This document shows, one piece after another, positions 33,928 through 44,404 of a DNA stretch of 64,000 nucleotides. The DNA is from Gnomoniopsis sp. IMI 355080. Taxonomy: Eukaryota; Ascomycota; Sordariomycetes; Diaporthales; Gnomoniaceae. The notes below the pieces were generated by a model. The model was not told where the DNA came from and made no database searches. It worked only from the letters and a program-made list of their open reading frames with translations. Positions within the stretch are counted from its first letter, which is position 1; each line of letters begins with the position of its first letter. Location: positions 62,001 through 126,000 of the forward strand of contig JAPEVC010000060.1 of the NCBI GenBank assembly GCA_027946555.1, written 5' to 3'. The position numbers and the translations under genes were made by a program.

Positions 33928-34440
33928 GAGACATCTTTTGACAGCGTCAAATCCCAATTACGCGCGTCCTCTTTCATATAACTCCTTCGTCTTCCAGGCA
34001 GGGCGGTTAGCTTTCAATGCCATGACTGACACCCCGTTGCCAACTCTCTGGCGACCCTCGAGGTAATTCGGTATTTCCGTAGAGAAGCATATGTAGGCTT
34101 CGCCATTGCCTCAGGCTTGATGGCTCATTTGCTCCATGCCTGCGTGGCCCAATCTCTCTCGGATATCCCACGCTAGGGAGCCGAGCGAGCCGCTTGGAAA
34201 CATGCCTTTGTTTGGCAGCGGATTCCTGCACCTCGGAGTCACATGTGAGCTTTCTCGTAATTCCAGGACCATCTGAGATAAGACCTGTGTGACCTTGGGA
34301 GACACCGACAGTAGAATAGCCCTTCAACGGGGCGGTTTTGTGACCTCGGTCACGCGCCCAGACTAGTTCTAGTGCTGGGTATATATGGCGAAGCTTTTTC
34401 AGTCCGTCGTTTTGAACTGACGCATTTGTCATTATTCCTT
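33928..34440. other. convergent 3' region
   Basis: Between the DUF2235 gene (plus) and the Mrx7-like gene (minus). A minus-strand open stretch crosses it, but without support. Confidence 0.5.
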
Positions 34441-34956
34441 TCATTTTCGTGGTGGTTGAGGACCTCGCGGGGGCGGAGGTGCGTCGGTAGGCGTCCCTCG
34501 TGCCTGATTTCGCAGCTCCTCGAGGAAATGTTTCATGAAACCGCCTTTTTGGCTCGAGCCACCAAGTTCTGCGCGGCGGACGATCCTCTGTCAGCTTATA
34601 GAACACTCCTGATTAATTCGACTGAACCATTAACGACCGTACCTGTGGCCTCGCCTGGTCGTAAGGGCTCGTTGGGATCGCGGCCATGCTTGTAGTCTTG
34701 GACTCGACGATGTATGCGACGGACTGTGTTGTGGAAGCCGGGACTGCGGAGGATCTGGAATAGAGGTGGATCAGATGAGGAGGCTCGAACGGACGGGAGG
34801 AAGTACGAACTTGGCCGACGATGTAGTCCTATAAGCAGATGAATAAGTCAATAGTCCGTTCGGTGTTGCCGGAAGTGTGATGGATGGGGAGCAGAAAGAA
34901 GTTCCTACCTCTGTCACAACAAGTACACGCACTAGCGCATTCATCCAGAACACCAT
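34441..34956 (-). CDS. small Mrx7-like (MIOREX component 7) mitochondrial protein
   Basis: Four small exons on the minus strand: 34956-34909, 34828-34811, 34754-34643, 34568-34441; introns of 74, 56 and 80 bp have GT-AG ends (GTAGGA, GTTCGT, GTACGG donors). Joined frame gives 101 residues. The 18-base second exon encodes DYIVGQ. The product has a hydrophobic N-terminus (MVFWMNALVRVLVV), then ILRSPGFHNTVRRIHRRV, a basic YKHGRDPNEPLRPGEAT block, GGFMKHFLEELRNQ and a Pro-rich end. This pattern (L.SP.FH..V..IH..V...HG.......GG.F..F..EL..Q) matches my memory of the Mrx7 family linked to mitochondrial ribosomes. Frame continuity over three introns and the family pattern support it. The start is least sure: an acceptor-like TTTAG lies just upstream, so another 5' exon is possible. 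Confidence 0.62.
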
Positions 34957-36278
34957 GATCAGAACCGCGAAATCGAAGCAAATCTAAACAGGACACAGGG
35001 GTTGTTGAGAAGACAGAGTACATTGACGGGAAACTCGATGTCGTCGTCGACTAGGATGCCTATTCGCGGCCTTACAGATGCGACCCCTAACCCTTGAGGC
35101 AGGCCAGGATCCGGGATCGATCCCCTGCCGCCATCAACTACTTAGTAATTATGATCCTCGTTGCATTATACCACCCACAAGCCGTATATGACTATGGCTC
35201 CCTAATCCCTCATCATATTGAAGTCTTTATACCTGTGTCTCAGACCAGCCGTGCGTGTGGAAGCATCATCTCATTCCATGCTGGCCAAGGAGACAGGCTT
35301 CGAACATGTCTTGAATCCTAAAAATAACAGCTCCTCATTTCCGTTTGGATTACTCCAGTGCCCAAGAGCCCAGATTTACCAGACGAGAGAGTCACAAGGA
35401 ATATGACCGCCTTGCGCGAGACCCAGATCAAATATGCGGCGTTGCGCCTCGCCGTTATGCGCTCACGACGCTGGCTCGCATAAGTGCGGTACATATCTCT
35501 CGCGATGTCGTCTCAGGTGCGCATACCTAGGTACTCCAGAGACCATGGGCTGCACTACACAGGATAATTCTTCTTTTCCTTGTCCACACCTCGCAACGAA
35601 GCCCAACCTTCGATATCGCCAAGACATGACATTGCAGGTACGTTGCCCAGACCCGAGACACGAGCAACTAACCAATCTTTCGGGGACCGTTCAAGAAAAC
35701 ATGTCAGTGCATCTGAAAATAAGGTTCGCCACAGCACAACCTTGTTAGACAGGGCCCTCGTCCCGGGTTTGATTCGGTCTGCAAGTACATCTCCAACCTA
35801 TGCGCGCACGGCGCTGAGTGGAGACCTCCCTCGCGTAGATTCCTCGTCATGGTATTATATTGTCATTATCATATGCGTATCTCCAGTCACCTTCTTTGCA
35901 TCCTTTGCTTACGCTTACTGGTTGCTAATCTGTGTCCTTTAGCGTGTTCCCCCCGGATGTGCCTCAAGGGTCCCGAGCACATACATCCCCACGTATCTAG
36001 GCATATGGATTGTTAAGGGAGTTTGATCAACGCACGTCTAGACCAGCCTGGCATTTGCCTAGGTAGCTTCTGGAACAACGCATGTGCACGTTCTGTAAAC
36101 ATGCAGGGTCAGCATGCTTTCTTAATCTACAGTTCATTGCTGCGCTGATATACTATTCGTTTCGTCCCGTCCCAACTTGATGTATGGAATGGCCGTGAAT
36201 CACTTATATAGCTCCTAGTATAAACAACTGGATCTGCGTCCCGGGTAACATTGTCTCCAATGTTGTTTGCAAATAAGG
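34957..36278. other. divergent promoter region
   Basis: 1.3 kb between the Mrx7-like gene and the NLR-like gene. It holds two short CCTAGGTA-type motifs (near 35526 and 36058). No gene recognised. Confidence 0.5.
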
Positions 36279-39200
36279 ATGAATTTGATCTGGCTTGAAA
36301 AGGAGGTCGCGAAGGAGGCCGTGAAAGCTGAGGGGCTGACCACACTATACCAACCAGAGGACCGAAGTGAGATAGAGCTCGAGTAAGTTGGCACAGGCTG
36401 ATGAATACTCCCAAGATTCTGACAACTACCAGTATTATCTTCGTCCATGGCCTGGGTGGTCACTCCGTGAGAACATGGCTTCATACTTCCGTCAACGCCG
36501 AAACGCCGTCAATCGACAAAGTTGAGCCCCCTATCATTGCGAAGCCCGTCCGGCGCGTATCTACTCGAAACAAAACTTCAAAGAGTGACCAAGCGCATCC
36601 CGTCAAGAAAAGAGGGAACACACTCAAGAAACGCCCACCAAGCAACTCGCACGCGCCGCCCACACGCGAAAAGGGAAATCAAATACCGCAGCTGCAGCTT
36701 GCAGAGCCAGGGGGCGAGAAAACACCCGACACAAAAGGTAAAGACCACGCATCTACTCATTCAGAACCCACCAAGAGCCTTGCGAAGACCGGGGCGACAA
36801 TCGGGTCGATTTCGCCTATTGAGGTGGATGCGTATCAAGAATCTGGGCGCGCGACGAGCGACACGTATTGGCCGCTGGAACTCCTGCCAAAGTCATGTCC
36901 AAGCGCAAGGATATGCACCTATGGCTTTGAGACGCAAAAGGTAGATGGCAAGCTGAGCCTAGGCCAGCCGGACATTTTCACTCGCGGAAGACAGCTGCTC
37001 GAGGCGATGAGGGAGCTGCGCCGGGGCTGCGAGCCGGATAGAGAGATGGTTTTCATCGCACACAGTACTGGCGGCATTGTGGTCAAGGAGGTCAGTGAAA
37101 AAGTCTTGTCCTGGCGACTTCTTGCTGATAATTCATAAGATGTTCCGTCTAGCCTCCAATGATCGAGACAATGACAACGAGGATTTGCTGGCAGCGGTCG
37201 CGTCCGTGATATTTATGGGGTGTCCGCTTTCGGGGACTGACTACGGGAGTATGATTTTCGCCATGAACAGCATGGCTGCTGCCACCACAGGTGTGCCTAT
37301 CGATGACGAAACACTGGGGAAACTGTTGGGTGGAGACGAAGATGCTCATCTTACCTACCTTGGTCGCGACGCGTTTGAAGCTTTGTGGAGGGAGTACAGC
37401 TTCAGGGTGAAGGTTTACCGCGAGACAACAACCGACGACTCGCCAACGCAGAAATGGCCGGCGCTGGGTTTGGTATGTACTTTCCTTTTCCTCAATCCGC
37501 AAATCTGCACTCACAATGTCGTAGGTTCTACGTCGTGGCGCAAGCACTCTCGACGATAACCTGGAGGAAGATGAGGACCTTCCAGGTGATCACGTGAATA
37601 TATGTAAATTTGAGTCTCGCCGCGATGACGGATACCAATGTGTGGTGTCCTATGTGGCCCGGCTTGCCCAGTACCAGGCGCTCAAGGTGCGCCGAACCCT
37701 TTGTCCCCTTTTCTGGCCCCTATTTTTTTGCTGAACACACCTTGCATGAATAGAGACGACACTTGTCCGAGAAAGAGACGCGTATACAGCAGGCGCTTGC
37801 AGATCCAGGCGCATCCGATGTTGAGACGAAAAATGGCCGGACGAGCCGAAGAGAGCTTCCGACAGCCTTATCGTCAACTGATCCTGTTGTGCCGCACTGG
37901 CTGCTGCAACACCCGAAAGTACAAACGTGGCTTCGCCGAGATGTCCGCGAGAACCGGCATGAACTTCTCTGGTTGAATGGCCCTCCAGGCTCGGGGCTTA
38001 CCGAACTGCTGCCGTCGCTGCGAGCGCACCTTGCGCGCCATTGGGCACCCGAAAAGCACAGCAGTGTCATCATCACCATCACTGCGGACGAGGGGATACC
38101 ACCCCTCGATTCTGTTTTGTTTCGCGACACAGATGCCACGAATTCTCACGACTGCTATGATTATGAGGACAACGACAAAGAGAATTCTAGACTTGATCAT
38201 GGAATTGGCCATGTCAAAGAACATCTGATGACTCGTCCAAAAACTTCCGTTACATCGGCTCATGAAACACCACAAAACGCATCGCCAATGCCTAATACCC
38301 CTGTTCGCACGCTGCGGAGCCTCTTGTCTCAACTCTATGCTTACGACCCGCGCCTCCGAAACCTTGTACGCAAAAGGACAGCGGCAGCGGGAACCCTGCA
38401 CACTGACGACTTTTCTATTGAAACTTTGTTCCCAATACCAAACTTTCCCGACCCCTCGAAGCATCACAACGTCGTATGTAATTCCAATCCTATCTCTACT
38501 ACCGAAAACAACACCACTACCACCATAACTACCGGTCATCTGAACTTCCCCACGGTGAACACCGTACCTTTGCTTCCAGGTAATCACATTGATACACAAG
38601 CGCAAGGAATCTTGGACGATGCGGATGTTTGGGCACTATTTTGGGAGGATTACCTTTGTCTTGGGCTGCCAAAACGGGAGAAGCAGCAGCAGCTTGTTTT
38701 GAATGGAAAACGGACCAACGACGACGACTTCAAGATTACGCTTCCTGGCATCCGGCGGGTCTTCATCCTAGTCGATGCAGCAGGGGTCGTCGACGAAGAT
38801 CATCTCCGCGGCCTACTTTGCTGGCTAAGGCAGCTTGCACGGCGGAGTGAGTTCAGTGTGTGTGTTGCGTCGACCGCTACCATGCTTAACGGCTCCAGTA
38901 GCAGCAGGTCTGCCAAGTCACCCTCGGAGAGCACCCTGCTGATCCAAGTGCCCGAGGAGAATGCCGAAGACATCCGTCTCTACCTCGACAACCACCTCGT
39001 CCCGGACATGGAGGAGCGCTCGGAAATCGGGGCCAAGATGCTCGATCGATCGGCGGGCGTCATGTTGTGGGTGGAGATGGTCACGACGATTGTCAACGAA
39101 GCCTCCGAGGAGGGCGTGAGCGGTGAGATCATACTGAGTATGCTCGATGACATTGCGCCACGGCGAAACGGCAGCGAGGGTCTGCTGGATGATCTGTATG

Positions 39201-40453
39201 CGTGGAAGCTGCGCCGGCTTGGCGGGATTGAGCAGTCCCAGGCGCTGGCCGTCATGCAGTGGGTAATGCTGGTGCCAGAGCCGCTCAGGCTGAACGAGCT
39301 CCTGGTTGCGCTGCGGCTGACGTTGCTGGCATGTCGGCGTAGCAACGATAGCGGCAACGGCAGGCTGTGGGACATAAGCAAGACACTGGAGGTCGAACCG
39401 GCTATCTCTATGAAGGAGCTTCGGGCGGCCGACGGAGATCCCCTAGGCATTGGTACGACGATGATGGACTCACCTGCGCATTTCTGGAAGTGGCTCAATC
39501 AGCTATCGCAGGGACTGCTTCGACTCGAGTCGGAGGGCAGCGCTGAGAGCAACATCTCGAGCGAGCCGCTGGGTTTACAGCGCGTCCGTCCCACACACGA
39601 ATCCGTGCGCCGCTTCTTTCTCAAGGGAAAAGGCTTCCAAACACTGCTGCCGACGCCATCGAGCCACGATCCGCACGCCAACGACTCGTTGCCTTCGACG
39701 GACCGCTTCATTGACACCAGCTACTACCTCCTCCTCCACCTATGTCTTGTCTACCTCAACATCACGGAGCTCGACGCGCTCGGCCGCGAGAAGCCCCCGC
39801 TCAACCCGGCCCCAGGCTCGGCACTGCCGCCCATGGAGATGAGCAAATGGCGTGCGCACGCGGACGCGCAGCGCCGCATGGTCATGTCATCGTACCCATT
39901 GCTTCGTTACATAGTCGACCACCTCGTCTTCCACTTACTGTGCCCGCGCAAGTTCCGCTACTTCCTTCCGCAGAGCGCACTGCTCGCACTGTTCACGGCA
40001 AATCGATGTCGCATCTGGCGCCGCTGGACACATCTGCTGGGATTCAGCATTGCAGACGCGGCGCCCGAGGCGCTGCTTGAGCGGGCGGGCAATGGTCCCG
40101 CGGGGAGGCTGCTGGCGCCAGTATATGGGGCACGGTATCGGCTGGAGCGGGTACTGAGGCGCGTGTGGCGGATGGCGTTGGAACAGCAGCGTGGCGGTGT
40201 TACAACGCCCAGGACGACGCCGCGAAGGTCCCACTTTCGCTCGCGGAGTGATGTGAGTGACGGGTCTATGGTTTTTATGCTTATGGGTGGTGAGGATCCT
40301 CTGAAGGCTAGTTGGCTGGTGCCTACGAGTCCTGGGCGGGCGAAAGCTGTTGAGGCGGCGCCGAGGGCACTGGCCGGTATAGAGGAGAGTCAGACAGGTG
40401 ACAAGGAGGGAGTGAATGTGGTGGAAGGGAGGGAGAGTGGTGTGTCCGTGTGA
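36279..40453 (+). CDS. NLR-like STAND protein: DUF676-type lipase plus degenerate NACHT
   Basis: Five exons: 36279-36382, 36433-37090, 37140-37472, 37525-37686, 37754-40453; introns 49-67 bp (GTAAGT, GTCAGT, GTATGT, GTGCGC donors), all in frame, 1318 residues. The N-terminal domain is an alpha/beta hydrolase of fungal NLRs: DIIFVHGLGGH (35-45), AHSTGG with Ser246 and GDHVNICKF with His388. A basic disordered insert (about 55-145) splits it. The NACHT-like part starts with a P-loop region at 495-502 reading GPPGSGLT: the invariant Lys is Leu501. Walker B is RVFILVDAAG (Asp760). Winged-helix-like blocks follow (VMLWVEMV, VMLVPEPLRLNELLVAL, VRPTHESVRRFFL). No ankyrin, WD or TPR repeats are visible to the end. 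Family members detect non-self and trigger cell death; here nucleotide binding is doubtful, so it could be regulatory or a degenerate copy. The 38.5 kb part has a Thr/Asn-rich stretch. Confidence 0.88.
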
Positions 40454-41470
40454 CCGGGTGTCGACGTACGCCTTATGGACTAGGTGAATACCCAAAGACT
40501 GACTCCTCTTGCTCGGAAATCCGAAAGATGCACCTCACATAGAAAGGGGGGTCATGGTTGCAGCAAGACCTTGGCCGTGGAACCGTCGCCTGATTAATGA
40601 GGGCACCTCACATGCAATCGAATCCCATGTTTGTATGGTAACCAGTAAAGTGCATGTCATTCGGCTAGCACGCACGCGGAAGAATGGCCGCCCTTCAGGG
40701 CGACATGTCGGTGCACACACGCCTAGGAAGGAGTCTGTGCCGACCTGTATTACAGGTTCAATCTTCACCTAATCGTTTTGCTTGGAATTTGGTACTCTGC
40801 TGGACATAGGGACCTTTCAATAAAGATATGCACAGAGTGTAAATACTAGATCAAACGCCAGTCGCTTGCGGACATGTAGCCACCTCACTGGCCATGGGTA
40901 ACCAATGTAGACGGCTATACTTTGAATAGAACAACGATACATTCATTACTACAATGGAAAATCTCCGCTATAAGCAAGTGCTTCAATTGAATTAATTGTA
41001 GCTGCAACGCCGGAGTGGGAATTTTCCTCTGCGCAAGACTCATTCATTATACGACGTTAGAGGCCGGAATTACGTCCAAGAATCTTGCAGTGCAACGCAT
41101 GCTGACTATTTTCCGACCATTGAAAAGACTCGATGAGTACTCATGTCTCCTGAGTATGATGCAGGATTGCTAGAGTTATATACATACCCCGAAAGGTCTG
41201 CACGGCGCTTTTTCTTTTTTCTTTTTCTTCGATTGAGGAAGCCCCAGGGGAGGGGGCGCCCTCGAGGACCTTTTTCTAATTTGGAAGGCGGTGACAGTCT
41301 CACCGCTTTCCTGTTTCGCCATAGCCCATTCTGCATGACAATCGTCGAATTTTGGACTGGCAGCGATTCAAGTTGGAGGGGGGCAAAGGCGACAAGATGA
41401 TGATGTTTGTTCCATCCGAAAGCCGCTCAGTTGGAATAGTACCCTCTTTTGCAACCTTTCCCAAATCTTC
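40454..41470. other. spacer, no gene seen
   Basis: Contains pyrimidine runs near 41210-41230. No gene or repeat supported. Confidence 0.55.
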
Positions 41471-43663
41471 ATGTTGTACAATCCAGTGCGCAGCCATGGA
41501 CGCGCTCTCTTCTTCTCGACACGGCCATGTGCCCACCTGAACGCGAACCAAATCACGGACTCGAACTTGACTTCGATAAGCGCGAGTGTCCACCTCCAAA
41601 GCTTTCCCGGGCCAAAATGGATATCGTACCGTACCAAGGCTTCCGGCCCTGCCGCCATCGCGGCATCAAAGGGAGGCAGGAAGTTGAAGATGGACATTCT
41701 TCAAACACCAAATCCACTGTCCAAGGCGCTGCGAGACACGGGTGTATGGGACGGCAAGTCGCTGAACAAGGCATTAGCCGTAGAGAACAAGGTGCCCAAG
41801 AAGAAAGGAAGGCCTAGCAAGGATGCAGCCAAAAACAAGGAGAAGGAGGCGCAACCTGAGAAGAAGGATGCTACCAATACGGAAGAAAGCCTCGTTAGGC
41901 AGCGCGCCGCCAAAGGTGACAAGTCGCGCGTACAGATTACCAACGAAGGCCTTGTCAAGGATATGATCGATTACATTAAGCCCACACTTGAGCGTCATCG
42001 GGGCTGCGACCTAGTCTCTGTATATCCGGGCGCGGGGGCGTGGACCAAGGCCCTCCATGACGCTGTTCAGCCGCGATCCCATCTCCTCCTCGAGCCTGAC
42101 GAGAGCACATACCGACCATTCCTCCAGCCGCTGCTCGACCAAGACAATGTCCGTTTGGTGCCGAAATCAGGTATCATCTGGGAAGATCTCGACGCAGTCC
42201 TCACACCCGAATACCTACCGAATCAAGTGACGTACGATAAGAAAGCCCATCCCGATGGCCCACCTCGTAACGACACCCTCCTCGTCTCCATGAACCTGGC
42301 CATGTTTCCAAAGAAGAGATTCAGCACTTTCCAGTCCGTCTCACGAATGGTTCTGTTCCAGCTACTGCAAACGATCCGCACGTCAACTCTCTACCAAAAG
42401 TACGGCCAGGTGCGCATGTTCATCTGGATCCCCGACGACGAGAAGTCCGGAGTTTTGCCGCGCGTGCTGGGTGGGCGTCGACGCAGCGCCATCGAAGGCG
42501 AGCTGACCACCCAATATATTGCTGAAGTGTGTGGGCGCGATGTTGTCGCCGAGGACGATGACGCGAGGGAAAACAAGAGCGCAATCGCGGAAAGCCGCAA
42601 CACCGACCGCTGGCCGCAGATGGAGCTCGAGAGTGCGCGTTTGTGCAAGATCAGGATGGAGCAAAGAGGGATAGTAATGCCGCCAGGGAGGTCGACGACG
42701 CTCATGAGGAAACTGGATGCGTTGATCGCGCGTCAACCCACGGCTATGAAGAAGGGCATTTCTATGTGGGAAATGCGTGAAGCGGTCGGCGGAAAGGGCG
42801 TTGCTAATGAGACCGAGTACCGCGAGCTCGTCAAAATGCACAAAAAGAAAGATTTCTTAGCTCAAGATCCTAACTTCCTCCGCCTCAAGGCGCTGGAGCA
42901 ATACTTCATCAACCTAGACTCGGCCTTCCAACACGCCGTGGAGTTTAACAAAGAGCACGATGCCATCGTGAAAGCCTACGCAGCCGTTACCAAGGCTCAG
43001 GCCACCAAGGGGTCCTCCTCACAGGCTGCCGCCAAGCTGCTTGCCCGCGCCCAAAAGCTCGAGGCCGCATTCGACGCCTCCGCCCTTTCCCTCCCCAAGT
43101 ACCGTAGGGAGTACGACTTCATGTCGCGCGACGCCGTGCACATCCTCACGCGTCAGCCAAGCCACCTTGGCCCCGTCCTGTCATGGGACCGCCGGCCGTA
43201 CGAGCCGCTACCGGCCGCAGCGGCCGATTTCTTTCCTAACGTGCCGTGCGCGCTACTCGACATCGAACCCAAGGCTGCTCACCCGCTACTGCGCTCGATG
43301 GGGCCCGGCACCGACAACGCGGGGGACATCTTTGATATGATCCTTGGGGTGTTGTCCGACTTGATGTCGGGCAGCGTGGAGAAACAGATCAGTGCGCTGT
43401 GGCCCGGCGTTAGCGAGGGTGTGCTGCCGCAGTGTGGGTCACTGACAGATCCAGCGCGGGGTGGAATTCCGTTAAAGGGTGCTGGGGCGATTACAAACCG
43501 GTGCCTGAACAGCGAGCAGTTAATGGAGATTCTGGAGGAGTTCATGAAGTGGCCTTTCCGACCTAGCCATGCGGATTTGGTGGGACGATTGGCTGCTGAA
43601 GAGTTCAGTGATGATGATGCGGAGTTGTATGTGAAAGGAAATGCTGCATGGCAAACTCCATAG
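41471..43663 (+). CDS. Mtf1/KsgA-type rRNA adenine methyltransferase-like mitochondrial protein
   Basis: Intronless, 730 residues. The N-terminus (MLYNPVRSHGRALFFSTRP) is rich in Arg and Ser, lacks acidic residues and looks like a mitochondrial targeting sequence. An AT-hook-like KKKGRPSKD lies at 109-117, followed by a Lys/Glu-rich stretch. The methyltransferase-like domain starts near 155 with ITNEGLVKDMIDYI, then LVSVYPGAGAWTKAL (a modified SAM loop; the KsgA-type motif is ..GPG.G.LT..L), LLLEPDE (acidic end of strand 2), a WEDLDA region and LVSMNLAMFP in the place of the NxPY-type motif. This matches fungal mitochondrial transcription factor 1 family, where the fold is kept but methylation is lost. 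Length exceeds yeast Mtf1 (341) because of the N-terminal and C-terminal extensions (about 440-730 with a helical middle). Role: mitochondrial transcription initiation or rRNA modification (inference). Confidence 0.75.
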   Translation: MLYNPVRSHGRALFFSTRPCAHLNANQITDSNLTSISASVHLQSFPGPKWISYRTKASGPAAIAASKGGRKLKMDILQTPNPLSKALRDTGVWDGKSLNKALAVENKVPKKKGRPSKDAAKNKEKEAQPEKKDATNTEESLVRQRAAKGDKSRVQITNEGLVKDMIDYIKPTLERHRGCDLVSVYPGAGAWTKALHDAVQPRSHLLLEPDESTYRPFLQPLLDQDNVRLVPKSGIIWEDLDAVLTPEYLPNQVTYDKKAHPDGPPRNDTLLVSMNLAMFPKKRFSTFQSVSRMVLFQLLQTIRTSTLYQKYGQVRMFIWIPDDEKSGVLPRVLGGRRRSAIEGELTTQYIAEVCGRDVVAEDDDARENKSAIAESRNTDRWPQMELESARLCKIRMEQRGIVMPPGRSTTLMRKLDALIARQPTAMKKGISMWEMREAVGGKGVANETEYRELVKMHKKKDFLAQDPNFLRLKALEQYFINLDSAFQHAVEFNKEHDAIVKAYAAVTKAQATKGSSSQAAAKLLARAQKLEAAFDASALSLPKYRREYDFMSRDAVHILTRQPSHLGPVLSWDRRPYEPLPAAAADFFPNVPCALLDIEPKAAHPLLRSMGPGTDNAGDIFDMILGVLSDLMSGSVEKQISALWPGVSEGVLPQCGSLTDPARGGIPLKGAGAITNRCLNSEQLMEILEEFMKWPFRPSHADLVGRLAAEEFSDDDAELYVKGNAAWQTP

Positions 43664-44404
43664 GCTGGCGCGCTTGGATATTAGAGCTAGTCCTTTGGAT
43701 AACGCTTTGCTAATGAGAAATAACTAGCAACGTACAGCGTTTGCGGCTCTCACCTCTCTCAGAGAGACATTAACCCCGACCAAGGAGCCCACACCTGAAT
43801 AATAGGCGTAGCAGTATAGACTTCCAAAGTGCCCAAATGTTCAAATCACCCTGTTTCTTCACGCCAGACTGGCTGAGGCCTCTATCACCATCTCCCTGCA
43901 ATCAAGTCTAGTACAGCGAAACATTTCTCGCCCACACCCTCCCCTTCGTCGCAGCAGCTTTCTCGACCGATGCGTATTGACTCAGCTACGTACTCGTTCA
44001 ATGATACTGGTGACAGGTGTCAAGCAAAGCTACTTGATAGCTTCCAAAGTCCAAATGTGCCATGGTGAAAGCGTTCTAGAGCTCAAGTTCCCACCTGCAG
44101 TTCGGGTGCTACATAGGCGATATCGGCCCGCCCGGTGCAGAAATCGGCAGAATAGTACAAGCACGCCAGTAGACACTGTAAAAGAGCGAAAAAACACCTT
44201 CAAACTCAGTTCCAAGTTGTTTTGTGATGTGTGTGTACAACTTCTCTGCCTCCAGCCCTGGGACATTCAGGAGCATAATTAACAACCATCGCGACCAAAG
44301 TCTTGTGTACCGGCAAACGCTGTTCTGACTTCTCACGACCTGCTTGTTTCTATTGGCACCATACCCCCACTTCGCTCGCAAGACACTCAAAAAAACACGT
44401 CGAA
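43664..44404. other. promoter region of the MFS gene
   Basis: No gene supported; A/C-rich leader just before the ATG at 44405. Confidence 0.55.

Noticed and set aside
34007..34606. Minus-strand open frame of 199 codons
   Set aside because: It crosses the intron and last exon of the better supported Mrx7-like gene in another frame.
38474..38579. Possible extra intron (GTATGT...CCAG) in the NLR-like gene
   Set aside because: Its 106 bases would break the reading frame, which is open through it.
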